Of a stretch of 64,000 nt of DNA, positions 7,656 to 16,201 are shown piece after piece. The first letter of the stretch is position 1. The number at the start of each line of letters is the position of its first letter. The stretch is from Paenibacillus radicis (ex Xue et al. 2023) (GTDB lineage: Bacteria > Bacillota > Bacilli > Paenibacillales > NBRC-103111): contig NZ_JANQBD010000009.1 of the NCBI RefSeq assembly GCF_024722015.1, forward strand, positions 62,001 to 126,000, in the 5' to 3' direction. The position numbers and the translations under genes are program-made. The notes beneath the pieces are model-generated. The model was not told where the DNA came from and did not search any database. It saw only the letters and a program-made list of their open reading frames with translations.

Positions 7656-8369
7656 ATGACTAGATCTGCAGCTGCGAGCCTAAATTATGACTACAAAGAT
7701 GAGAAGTATAAAAGTCCTGCAGGAATATTGATTCACAGCCGAACCGTTGTTGAAAAAGATGGGTTTGTATCAACCGGACTTCTTACTTATGCTGAAGGTG
7801 ACATTATCGAAGTGGAAATACCCGAATACAAGGTTTTTAACCTTGGGGATTCTGTGAAAATAACCGTGTACTCACCTGGAGGCATTTATACCTTCTTGTC
7901 TACAATAGTGGCAAAGCATAATGGGGCTTTGATCATCATTAACCCTCCTCAAAATCAACGTCGGTTCGTGGAGAAGCGGGAGAGCCCGAGAGTTCAGGTT
8001 AACCAAAAAGGCTCATTGCACGCGGTTACCTGGCTTCATACCGATGGAAAACAAAACCTGACGGACACCATAGGTTTAACCGTCCAAAACATAAGTGTTA
8101 GCGGGATTGGATTCGCCTTGAACGATGATGACTTCGACCTCAGCAAAGCTTTCGCGATTGAGGTTGAATTGGATTTGGGCTTTAAGCTGCCTGTTGTGGC
8201 TGAAATCATACGGCGCGAAACTTTATTTGAAGGTTACTATTATGGCGCGAGGTATGTGGATATGGAATCAGAAAAAGCTACCTCCATCCGTGCATTTGTG
8301 TTGAAAATGCAAGTGGAGTCGTATTTTAAAGAGAAGGAATTAAGAGAGCTTAAGCGAGCTTTCAAATAG
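7656..8369 (+). CDS. PilZ-domain c-di-GMP receptor (YcgR/YpfA-like)
   Basis: A 237 aa cytoplasmic protein. The N-terminal half resembles the YcgR N-terminal beta domain. The C-terminal PilZ domain has both c-di-GMP motifs: 'RESPR' (RxxxR, near residue 109) and 'NISVSGIGF' ([D/N]xSxxG). Family members bind c-di-GMP and, in Bacillus (YpfA/DgrA), brake flagellar motility by contacting the motor. I chose the ATG at 7656, 7 nt after GGGAGTGA; a GTG at 7647 overlaps that site. It is the only gene of its transcript, with a riboswitch ahead and a terminator after it. Confidence 0.88.
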   Translation: MTRSAAASLNYDYKDEKYKSPAGILIHSRTVVEKDGFVSTGLLTYAEGDIIEVEIPEYKVFNLGDSVKITVYSPGGIYTFLSTIVAKHNGALIIINPPQNQRRFVEKRESPRVQVNQKGSLHAVTWLHTDGKQNLTDTIGLTVQNISVSGIGFALNDDDFDLSKAFAIEVELDLGFKLPVVAEIIRRETLFEGYYYGARYVDMESEKATSIRAFVLKMQVESYFKEKELRELKRAFK

Positions 8370-8387
8370 AGAATATATATAATCACA

Positions 8388-8409
8388 TCCGCCTAAGGGC
8401 GGTTTTTTT
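8388..8409 (+). terminator. Intrinsic terminator of the PilZ gene
   Basis: CCGCC (8389-8393) and GGCGG (8398-8402) arms are followed by seven T residues, 20 nt after the stop codon. Confidence 0.88.
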
Positions 8410-8579
8410 GTTTTTTTAAGATAAGTTTGAACCGGCGGCTTTACCTTTCATAACCTCTTGCTGCACATTAAAATAATCCTTGTTTGCTATCAAATATTAC
8501 CTTATTTCTAAGAATCCAAATTTGTTATAATGGTCAAACACTTCTAAATAAAATCGGATGGATAGGAAAGGTGAACCGG

Positions 8580-10325
8580 ATGTACAAGCGCAGCTTGTTT
8601 GTCAAATTGCTGGTGTGGACGCTGCTGGCTACGGCGATTCCTTTTATATGCTCCAACCTGATTTCATACCGGTCTACTTCCGCTTCGCTGCAGGAGAACA
8701 TGATCGAGCTGAACCAGAAAACGATGAACATTGGCATGGAAAATATGAAAAAATATTTGCAGGAGCTCAATCAGCTGTCGGTGTCCTGGTATTATGACCC
8801 TAACATGCTCAGCTATCTTTGGCTGGAGAAACCAAGCTTTGATCAGGATACGTATATCGACCGTCAGCTTTCATATTTGTTTTCAAGTCGGTCGGAGATT
8901 AAGCTGGTCAATTTCTACAGCGGGATGAGCGGACAGAAATACACCAAATTCAACTATTCCGTATTCAGCGCGGTCCCGAGACAGGTGCTCCCAACTGAAC
9001 GCAAGGAAGATTGGACGAGCGTGCCCGAATATGAAATGAAGCAGGTGAACGGCGAGCGGTTTTTGACAATTAACAAAAAGATGATCGATTATCCGAAGCC
9101 TAACGTACTGGGGCTGCTGTCGATTTATTTTTCCTTGGATGAAATCGAGCGTCTTGGCAGGCAGCTGTTGGATCCGAGTCATGAAACCGTTTTTTTGTTC
9201 ATGAACAATAACAAGGAGCTTCTTTATACATCCAGCGGTTTGCCGGATATTCGGAATATGCTGGAGGATGAGAAGCCCGATTTGAGAATGACCGGGGAGC
9301 GGCAAGGTTACTGGTACGGGCAATTGGATGGGAAAAAGGGCGTATTCATCACGGTAGCTGACCAATATCTCAATGTTCCACTGACGATGATTAAGTTCAT
9401 TCCTTCGGATTTTATTAATCAGGCTGCTCGGCGGACGTTGGACCAGTCTATGGCGATCCAGATTATTGCGTTCGCTGTTATCATTTTGTTTACGTTCATC
9501 TTATCATACTCCACTATCGCACCGATTAAACGGCTTATCCGCAATATGACCCGGGTGGAAATCGGTCAATTCGACGTGGAGCAGTTTAAGACAAGAGAAG
9601 ACGAGATTGGGATACTAGAACTTCGTTTTCAGACGATGGTACGTAATTTGAAAGATATGATTTTCCGGGAGTATCAGCAGCGCATCGAGATTTCCACAGC
9701 TCAGCTCAAAATGCTGCAAGCGCAAATTAACCCCCATTTTCTATACAATACGCTGCAATCTATTGGAACGATCGCGCTCCGCCACAGGGTAGATGAAATT
9801 AGCGACAAAATATCGCAGCTCGGGGCGATTTTGAGATACAGTATGGATTTCCATACCGAAACCGTCTATTTGCAAAAGGAAATCGAGCATATCGAGCATT
9901 ATCTTTCCCTTCAGGAAAGCCGTTTCAAGAGCAAATTGTTTTACAGCATTGAATGCGAGCCGGCTGCGCTGAAGGTGATGGTCCCGAAAATGATTCTTCA
10001 GCCTTTAGTGGAAAACAGCATCATTCATGGAATTGAAAACGGGCTGGGTGCGGGGACCGTTCATCTGGACATTCATCTGGACCGCACGCTCACGATACGG
10101 ATTATCGATAACGGTAAGGGAATGGATTATAACGAAATTGAACAGGTAAAGCTGCGATTTGCCGAACCGCAAGCCTATAAGCAGGATGCCGGTGGTATTG
10201 GATTAATTAATGTGCTGCAGCGGCTGCGGCTTAAATATGGCGATTCTTTTACGTGGCAAATTAGCAGCAAGCCCTATGAAAAAACAGAGATTGCTTTCAT
10301 CATTCCCATTCAGGAGGAATCATAG
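8580..10325 (+). CDS. Sensor histidine kinase, YesM family
   Basis: A 581 aa membrane kinase. A first transmembrane helix (about residues 9-28) and a second (about 294-313) enclose an extracellular sensor domain of about 260 residues. A HAMP linker follows ('TIAPIKRLIRNMTRVEIGQF'), then the His_kinase motif 'QINPHFLYNTLQSIG' with His386 as phosphoacceptor, then the ATPase domain with 'VENSIIHGIENG', 'IIDNGKGMD' and 'GGIGLINVLQRL'. The YesM class pairs with AraC-type regulators and controls carbohydrate ABC transporters. I place the start at the ATG at 8580 after AAGGTG; an upstream extension to 8484 is not supported by a binding site. TATAAT at 8526-8531 may be its -10 element. The regulator gene follows 2 nt after the stop codon. 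Confidence 0.93.
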   Translation: MYKRSLFVKLLVWTLLATAIPFICSNLISYRSTSASLQENMIELNQKTMNIGMENMKKYLQELNQLSVSWYYDPNMLSYLWLEKPSFDQDTYIDRQLSYLFSSRSEIKLVNFYSGMSGQKYTKFNYSVFSAVPRQVLPTERKEDWTSVPEYEMKQVNGERFLTINKKMIDYPKPNVLGLLSIYFSLDEIERLGRQLLDPSHETVFLFMNNNKELLYTSSGLPDIRNMLEDEKPDLRMTGERQGYWYGQLDGKKGVFITVADQYLNVPLTMIKFIPSDFINQAARRTLDQSMAIQIIAFAVIILFTFILSYSTIAPIKRLIRNMTRVEIGQFDVEQFKTREDEIGILELRFQTMVRNLKDMIFREYQQRIEISTAQLKMLQAQINPHFLYNTLQSIGTIALRHRVDEISDKISQLGAILRYSMDFHTETVYLQKEIEHIEHYLSLQESRFKSKLFYSIECEPAALKVMVPKMILQPLVENSIIHGIENGLGAGTVHLDIHLDRTLTIRIIDNGKGMDYNEIEQVKLRFAEPQAYKQDAGGIGLINVLQRLRLKYGDSFTWQISSKPYEKTEIAFIIPIQEES

Positions 10326-10327
10326 TA

Positions 10328-11902
10328 ATGAAAGTATTGATTGTAGATGACGAAGCGCATGTAAGAGAAGGAATCGATTTGTCCGTTGATTGGGAGAAGT
10401 TTGGCGTTACTGACAGATACATGGCCGAGAATGGCATACAGGCGCTCGAAAGCTTGAAAAATTACAAGCCCGCAGTCATGTTCTGTGATATGAAAATGCC
10501 GGTTATGAACGGAATAGAGCTGCTTCAAAAAATTCGTGAGGAAGGGCTCGACACCCACGTGATCGTCATCAGCGGGTATGATGATTTTGAATATACACGG
10601 GCTACGATCAAAGCCAATGGCATCGATTATATATTGAAGCCTTTCCGTAGAAAAGACGTTGAGGATGCGCTGCAGAAGGCAGTTCAGGCTTGGAAGGAAC
10701 AGTCGGAGACAAGGCAGACCGATGCGGAACGGGAATATGTGGTGCGCAAAGCCGATGAGATGCTTGATGAGAAGAAGCTTGCTTCGTATTTCCGCGGTGA
10801 AATACAGCTTTCGTCTTCGGTGAGGAGAATTTTTGAGAAATACGGTATGCCCGGGCATGCTCTCAAAATCGCGCTGATCCTTCCGAAAAACCGGATGAGG
10901 GTGCTGGATCAGCGCTTTATGATGGATGACGAGCTGTTCTCTTTTGCTTTTCGAAATATTGCTCAATACGCCATTGGCCATCAAACCGGACATTATATAT
11001 GTAGGCTGGATGACTACCAGTGGCTGCTGCTGCTAAAAGGGGGAGCCTACGGTCCTAGCGAGGCGGATTACAAGTTTTACTTGGAGCGGCTGAAGCGTGC
11101 ACTGCAGCAAACGCTGAAATTGGAGGTGCTGATCGGGACTGGCGCCGGGGTCTCCGATCTTCCGCGTCTTCCTTCGGTAATTGGCGAAGCAAGAAATGCG
11201 TTGTTGAACGGCGATGTACTGTCTGATGAGACGCACACGCCAGGGATAACGTCTGCCGAGCTGCCGGCATTGATGAATCAGCAGTTTTTGCTGCAAAAGG
11301 CTATCGAAACGGGCAACAAGCCGTTCGCCACAGATATTCTTAGGAAGCATGTAAACGCTTTAAGACAAAAGGGCAAGCTGCAGCTGAAGGAGCTTCAGGT
11401 TTGCACGATGGAGGCTAACTTGCTGCTCGGCCGCTGGAAGCAGCTGGCGCAGGATCAGAAGGGCGATGCGCAGACTCCTTTTTTACCGTTGTGGATCAAC
11501 GATCTGGATGAGTGGGAGCAGATGCTTATTCATCAAGTTCATTTGGTGATCGATTCCATGAACCCGCATGCATCATCCGGTCGCGGCATAGAGCAAATCA
11601 AAGACTATTTGGACAAGTCTTTTCATGAGGATACGTCATTGACATGGTTAGCCGAGCATTTTCATTTCAGTCCGCAGTACATTTCCAAAAGATTTAAGGA
11701 AGTGTATCATACGACGATTGTTGCGTATTTGACCGATTTGAAAATGGAAAAAGCGAAGGCGCTCTTGAAGGGTACCGCTCTTTCGATCGCAGACATTGCC
11801 AATCAGCTCGGCTACGAGGATGAAAATTACTTCAGCAAGGTGTTCAAAAAACAAGTGGGCCTGTCCCCGTTTCCATACCGCAAGGAGCATGAGATTAAAT
11901 AA
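10328..11902 (+). CDS. Response regulator with AraC-type DNA-binding domain, YesN family
   Basis: A 524 aa regulator. The receiver domain (residues 1-120) has 'LIVDDEAHVREG', phosphoacceptor Asp54 in 'MFCDMKMPVMNG', and Lys in 'YILKPFRRKD'. A long middle domain of about 290 residues is typical of YesN proteins. The last 100 residues are two AraC helix-turn-helix units, with 'WLAEHFHFSPQYISKRFKEV' and 'IADIANQLGYEDENYFSKVF'. It is the partner of the kinase just upstream and is expected to activate the solute-binding protein gene that begins 100 nt downstream, in response to the extracellular sugar or sugar acid. Confidence 0.94.
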   Translation: MKVLIVDDEAHVREGIDLSVDWEKFGVTDRYMAENGIQALESLKNYKPAVMFCDMKMPVMNGIELLQKIREEGLDTHVIVISGYDDFEYTRATIKANGIDYILKPFRRKDVEDALQKAVQAWKEQSETRQTDAEREYVVRKADEMLDEKKLASYFRGEIQLSSSVRRIFEKYGMPGHALKIALILPKNRMRVLDQRFMMDDELFSFAFRNIAQYAIGHQTGHYICRLDDYQWLLLLKGGAYGPSEADYKFYLERLKRALQQTLKLEVLIGTGAGVSDLPRLPSVIGEARNALLNGDVLSDETHTPGITSAELPALMNQQFLLQKAIETGNKPFATDILRKHVNALRQKGKLQLKELQVCTMEANLLLGRWKQLAQDQKGDAQTPFLPLWINDLDEWEQMLIHQVHLVIDSMNPHASSGRGIEQIKDYLDKSFHEDTSLTWLAEHFHFSPQYISKRFKEVYHTTIVAYLTDLKMEKAKALLKGTALSIADIANQLGYEDENYFSKVFKKQVGLSPFPYRKEHEIK

Positions 11903-11932
11903 TTCCTTTTTTCAGCGAGTATATTCCATGCC

Positions 11933-11946
11933 TGTAAACGGTTTAA
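11933..11946 (+). promoter_or_regulatory. cre-like catabolite repression site
   Basis: TGTAAACGGTTTAA agrees with the CcpA operator consensus TGWNANCGNTNWCA at all but the next-to-last position. It lies about 60 nt before the solute-binding protein gene, in the gap after the regulator gene. This would couple the locus to carbon catabolite control. The assignment rests on one site only. Confidence 0.45.
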
Positions 11947-12002
11947 TTCTCTACAATACTTGTATAGCAACAACAATTAGAAGCACTTTAGGAGGGTCCC
12001 AA

Positions 12003-13283
12003 ATGAAAAAGTGGATGTCGATGACGAGCGTGGCGGTATTGACGGTTTCTATTCTGGCAGGCTGTGCTGGAGGTCAGGAAGCGCCAAAATCAAGCGCGCC
12101 AGCGCCGCAAGGCGGGAAAGAAGCGCCGAAGGTTACACTAAAGCTGATTCAAAATAAAGTAGAGGTTACGGAGCAAGTCAAGCAAATGGCAGCCGATTAC
12201 ACCAAGGAAAATCCGAATGTTACGATCGATGCCCAAGTAGTGCGTGATCTGGATACGATGCTGAAAACAAGATTTGCTTCCGGGGATGAGCCGGACATCT
12301 TTTTCGCCAAAAGCTACAGCGGCGTTCAAGATTGGAGCGACAGGCTGCTTGATTTGTCCAATGAGCCGTGGATGAGCAAGGTAGACCCATCGGCATTGCC
12401 GGGCATGACGGTGAAAGGGAAAAAATTAGGATTTCCTTCTGCCATGGAAGGATATGGGCTTGTTTACAATAAAGACCTTTTCAAAAAAGCGGGCATCGAT
12501 AAAATTCCGGTGACGATCACCGAACTGAAGCAGGCAAACGAGAAGTTAAAAGCTGCCGGCATTGCTTCTTATGCGGAAGGGTATAAAGAAAATTTCATTT
12601 TAGGCCGCAATTTGTTTAATTTACCATTTGCCTATATGCCGGATTCAACAGAAATGATCGCTAAAATTAGCGCTGGAACGGCCAAGGTACAAGATGTTCC
12701 TTTGATGAAAAATTTCTTTGAAGTGCTCGATATGACGGTCAAATATGGTAAAGGCGTTGAATCGGTAGGCATCAGCTACGACAACCAGGTCGCAGACTTC
12801 TCGTCAGGCAAAACGGCGATGATGCAGCAAGGGGTTTGGACTATCGACTTGATCAAAAAGGTCAATCCGAATCTGAACATCGGGCTGTTCGCGGTTCCGC
12901 TTACCGACGATCCGAACGATACGAAGCTTCCGGTAGGCATCCCGGCTTACTATGTCATTAATAAAGATTCCAAGCAAGTGGAGGAAGCGAAAAAATTCCT
13001 CGTGTGGCTTCACAAGAACGGCCAGAAGCATTTAGTAGATCAAATGCATTTCATTCCGGGCTTCACGGATTTGAAAGCAACGAACGAATTGGGACCTCTG
13101 GCTGCTGATATGAACGTGTATTTGGAGAAAAAACAGACGATTCCATGGTCTTACTTGCTGTGGCCGGCTGGAATGGACGCTCAATTCACGAAACCGCTGC
13201 AAGCTTATGTCGGCGGACAGCTGAATAAAGATCAAGCGATCGAAGAAGTACAAAAAATGTGGAATACTGCTGTGAAAAAATAA
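12003..13283 (+). CDS. Extracellular solute-binding lipoprotein of a sugar ABC transporter
   Basis: A 426 aa family 1 solute-binding protein. The signal ends in lipobox 'LAGC' with Cys21, followed by a short Ala/Pro/Ser/Gly linker, so the protein is anchored outside the membrane. The mature part has the usual bilobed features: 'NPNVTIDAQVV', 'DEPDIFFAKSYSG', 'MEGYGLVYNKDLFKKAGI', 'FSSGKTAMMQQGVWTIDLI', 'LPVGIPAYYVINKDSKQVEEAKKFLVW' in short segments. The ligand is not predictable. The ATG at 12003 follows AGGAGGG. It lies directly after the two-component pair and before two permeases. The hairpin after its stop may raise its mRNA level over that of the permeases. Confidence 0.94.
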   Translation: MKKWMSMTSVAVLTVSILAGCAGGQEAPKSSAPAPQGGKEAPKVTLKLIQNKVEVTEQVKQMAADYTKENPNVTIDAQVVRDLDTMLKTRFASGDEPDIFFAKSYSGVQDWSDRLLDLSNEPWMSKVDPSALPGMTVKGKKLGFPSAMEGYGLVYNKDLFKKAGIDKIPVTITELKQANEKLKAAGIASYAEGYKENFILGRNLFNLPFAYMPDSTEMIAKISAGTAKVQDVPLMKNFFEVLDMTVKYGKGVESVGISYDNQVADFSSGKTAMMQQGVWTIDLIKKVNPNLNIGLFAVPLTDDPNDTKLPVGIPAYYVINKDSKQVEEAKKFLVWLHKNGQKHLVDQMHFIPGFTDLKATNELGPLAADMNVYLEKKQTIPWSYLLWPAGMDAQFTKPLQAYVGGQLNKDQAIEEVQKMWNTAVKK

Positions 13284-13297
13284 TTGACATTCAATGG

Positions 13298-13349
13298 ATC
13301 AGCCAATGCGTCGCTTCCCGACTGTTCCGGAAACGGTGCATTGGCTGAT
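13298..13349 (+). promoter_or_regulatory. Stem-loop between binding-protein and permease genes
   Basis: A perfect 12-bp inverted repeat, ATCAGCCAATGC (13298-13309) and GCATTGGCTGAT (13338-13349), encloses 28 nt with a smaller TTCC/GGAA stem. No T tract follows, so it is not a full terminator. Hairpins at this position commonly stabilise the binding-protein mRNA or attenuate the permeases. Confidence 0.7.
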
Positions 13350-13378
13350 TGTGTGTAACAAAGGAAAGGAGAGCCATC

Positions 13379-14257
13379 ATGTCACGAAGCAAAACAAGAA
13401 AAATATGGATATATATTGCCTTTGTCTCTCCGGCCGTCCTTTTTTTCGCCCTGTTTATCATGCTGCCCTTTTTTAGGGCGATTATCTTCTCGTTCCAGGA
13501 TTGGAACGGAATCAGCCGTGATATCAAGTGGGCCGGATTAAGCAACTACAAGCGTCTGCTGCATGACATCGACCATATAAAATCATTTGTATTTACGATT
13601 AAATACGTAGTGGTCAGTACGATTTTGGTCAACTTGGCCGGATTTGCCCTAGCATTTGTGCTTAATATGGCGCTCAAGACGAAAAACGCGTTAAGAACCG
13701 TCTTCTTTCTGCCTCATGTTATCGGCTCGCTTATTATCGGTTTTATTTGGCAGTTTATTATTACGCGGGGGTTTCCGCAAATTGCAAGTGTAACGGGCAT
13801 TTCGATTTTCGAGAAAAACTGGCTCAGCTTACCGGATTATGCGTTCTGGGCGCTTGTTCTGGTGAACGTATGGCACTATGCAGGGTACTTGATGATTATT
13901 TATCTTGCAGCGCTTCAAGGTATTCCAAGCGATTTATTGGAAGCAGCGCAAATCGATGGCGCCAACCGTTGGCACAGGCTGCGGTCCATTATTATTCCTC
14001 TGATAATGCCGGCGATCACAGTTTGTTTGTTCCTTGCTATTTCTCATGGCTTTAAAGTATTCGATCTAAACTTTGTCCTGACCCACGGGGGACCCTTTGG
14101 ATCGACGGAATCGCTCGCGCTGCATATTTATTTGGACGCTTTTACGAAAAATGAATATACGTACGCATCGGCCAAGTCCGTTGTGTTTTTCCTCATATTG
14201 GCCTCGGTTACAGTCATTCAAGTGTTCTTGCTGAAACGCAAGGAGGTGGAAATGTAA
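13379..14257 (+). CDS. Sugar ABC transporter permease (MalF/UgpA-like)
   Basis: A 292 aa inner-membrane protein with six predicted helices, beginning 'WIYIAFVSPAVLFFALFIML'. The EAA loop that contacts the ATPase is present: 'LLEAAQIDGANRWHRLRSII' near residues 190-210. Start at ATG 13379, shortly after AAAGGAGAG. The next permease overlaps by one base (TAATG). No ATPase gene is in the locus, so a shared MsmX-type ATPase encoded elsewhere presumably energises transport, as is usual for this group in Bacilli. Confidence 0.93.
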   Translation: MSRSKTRKIWIYIAFVSPAVLFFALFIMLPFFRAIIFSFQDWNGISRDIKWAGLSNYKRLLHDIDHIKSFVFTIKYVVVSTILVNLAGFALAFVLNMALKTKNALRTVFFLPHVIGSLIIGFIWQFIITRGFPQIASVTGISIFEKNWLSLPDYAFWALVLVNVWHYAGYLMIIYLAALQGIPSDLLEAAQIDGANRWHRLRSIIIPLIMPAITVCLFLAISHGFKVFDLNFVLTHGGPFGSTESLALHIYLDAFTKNEYTYASAKSVVFFLILASVTVIQVFLLKRKEVEM

Positions 14258-15087
14258 TGAAGGATCGTTATGATTCCGGCAAGCTCGTGATCGAGCTGGT
14301 GATGATTTTGCTTGGCATTCTATTTTTTATTCCACTGTATTTAACATTCATCAATGCATTTAAAAGGTATGACGAGGTGCTCGCATCGACATCATCGCTG
14401 CCAAGCGTCTGGCAGTTCGAAAATTTCACAACGGTGTGGAGTCAGATTCAATTTCCGGGCGTTTTTATGAACTCACTTATTATTACAGTAGGCAGCGTAG
14501 TAGGCATATTACTGATTAGTTCGGCTGCTGCTTATCAGCTCGTGCGCAATCCGGGGATATGGAGCAACATCATTTTTATGGTCATCTTATCGTCCTTGGT
14601 TATTCCATTTCAAACGATGATGATTCCACTTGTAAAAGTAGCGAAGGATTTTCATCTGATTAACTCACTGCACGGCATGATTATTATGTATCTCGGATTT
14701 GGCGTACCGCTCGCATTATTTTTATACCACGGATTTGTAAAAGGAATTCCCGTTGAGTTGGAAGAAGCGGCTACGATTGACGGCTGCGGGACAGTCGGTG
14801 TGTTCTTCCGGATTTTGCTGCCACTGCTGGCACCGATTACGACTACGATTGCGATTTTGCATACGTTATGGATATGGAATGACTTCCTGCTGCCGTTTAT
14901 TATGCTGACGTCCAAAGCGAATCGGACCATTCCTCTCGCAACCTACGTTTATTTCGGGGAATATGCGAACCAATGGAATTTGGCGCTAGCGGCTTTGACG
15001 ATGGCGATCCTTCCGGTTATTGCTTTTTTCCTGGCTATGCAAAGGTACATTATTCAAGGTATTACGGCCGGTGCTGTAAAAGGCTAA
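14257..15087 (+). CDS. Sugar ABC transporter permease (MalG/UgpE-like)
   Basis: A 276 aa six-helix permease, the second half of the importer. It starts with the typical 'FIPLYLTFINAFK' segment and carries the EAA loop 'LEEAATIDGCGTVGVFFRIL' near residues 167-187. Its start overlaps the stop of the first permease. It forms the membrane channel with the preceding protein; the solute is the unknown substrate of this catabolic locus. Confidence 0.93.
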   Translation: MKDRYDSGKLVIELVMILLGILFFIPLYLTFINAFKRYDEVLASTSSLPSVWQFENFTTVWSQIQFPGVFMNSLIITVGSVVGILLISSAAAYQLVRNPGIWSNIIFMVILSSLVIPFQTMMIPLVKVAKDFHLINSLHGMIIMYLGFGVPLALFLYHGFVKGIPVELEEAATIDGCGTVGVFFRILLPLLAPITTTIAILHTLWIWNDFLLPFIMLTSKANRTIPLATYVYFGEYANQWNLALAALTMAILPVIAFFLAMQRYIIQGITAGAVKG

Positions 15088-15123
15088 GGCTGGACGGAAC
15101 CGACAACAGATGGAGGCAACTAC

Positions 15124-16146
15124 ATGACAACTTTGAAAATCGGCGTAATCGGCTGTGGCTCGATTGCGAGAAAAAGACATTTACCGGAGTACGCTTTGCT
15201 TCCGAACGTGGAAATTGCGGCTGTCTGCGACCCAAATGAAGAGCGGGCTAACGAAATGGCAACCCTGTACGGAGCTGCAGCCTATACGGATTACCGCGAG
15301 CTGCTGCGGCACGAAGGCTTGGACGCTGTGAGCGTGTGTACGCCTAATGCGCTGCACGCACCGATCAGTATTGCCGCATTAGAGGCGGGCAAGCACGTAT
15401 TGTGCGAAAAGCCGATGGCGGTATCGGCTGAGGAAGGGGAAGCGATGATCGCAGCTGCGGAGAAAGCCGGCAAATGGCTTATGATCGGGCATAATCAGCG
15501 ACTCATGCTGCCTCATAGAAAAGCAAAAGAGATTTTGGCAAGCGGTGTCCTTGGACGTATTCTCACATTCCGCAGTGCGTTTGGCCACGGCGGTCCGGAG
15601 ACATGGAGCATCGAGGGCGCAGAAGGCTGGTTTTTCAAAAAAGAGCTTGCCTTTATTGGTGCTATGGGCGACCTAGGTGTTCATAAAGCGGATTTGCTCC
15701 GGTATTTGCTAGGAGAGGAAATTATCGAGGTAGGCGGGTTTGTCGGTACGCTGCACAAGCAGAACACGGACGTTGACGATAACGCAGTATGCGTGCTCAA
15801 AACCGAGAGCGGAGTGATCGGGACGCTTGCAGCTAGCTGGACTTACAAGGCTAAGGAAGACAACAGCACCACATTGTACTGTGAACACGGTATTTTGAGG
15901 CTAATCGAAGACACGACCTACAATGTGATTGTTGATCATAATAACGGTGAAAGAACGCTCCACCAAATGGGCAAAGTCGCTACAAACGAAAAGCAGACGG
16001 AAAGCGGCATCGTTCGCGAATTTGTCGGGCATATATCAGCGGATGCTAAGCCCACCATTTCCGGTGAAGAAGGCTTGAAGTCGCTCAAGGTCATTCTTGC
16101 AGCGCTGAAATCGGCGGAAACCGGGCAAATCGTACAGGTAAAATAA
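15124..16146 (+). CDS. Gfo/Idh/MocA family oxidoreductase (first of three)
   Basis: A 340 aa NAD(P)-dependent dehydrogenase. The Rossmann motif 'IGVIGCGSIARKRHLPEY' is at the N-terminus and the family signature 'CEKPMAV' near residue 96. A C-terminal alpha/beta domain with 'MGDLGVHKADLLRYLLG' (equivalent to the GGG..D..H catalytic helix) follows. Family members oxidise or epimerise hydroxyls of sugars, inositols and sugar acids. The start ATG follows GGAGG by 7 nt, and the gene begins 37 nt after the permease. The substrate is unknown. Confidence 0.9.
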   Translation: MTTLKIGVIGCGSIARKRHLPEYALLPNVEIAAVCDPNEERANEMATLYGAAAYTDYRELLRHEGLDAVSVCTPNALHAPISIAALEAGKHVLCEKPMAVSAEEGEAMIAAAEKAGKWLMIGHNQRLMLPHRKAKEILASGVLGRILTFRSAFGHGGPETWSIEGAEGWFFKKELAFIGAMGDLGVHKADLLRYLLGEEIIEVGGFVGTLHKQNTDVDDNAVCVLKTESGVIGTLAASWTYKAKEDNSTTLYCEHGILRLIEDTTYNVIVDHNNGERTLHQMGKVATNEKQTESGIVREFVGHISADAKPTISGEEGLKSLKVILAALKSAETGQIVQVK

Positions 16147-16201
16147 CGGCATTACGCTGATGGTAAAAAAATTCCAACTTTTATAAGGGAGCTTGATAAC
16201 G

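Noticed and set aside
10310..10993. Minus-strand frame of 227 codons over the response regulator
   Set aside because: It lies entirely opposite the clear receiver domain and has no family signature.
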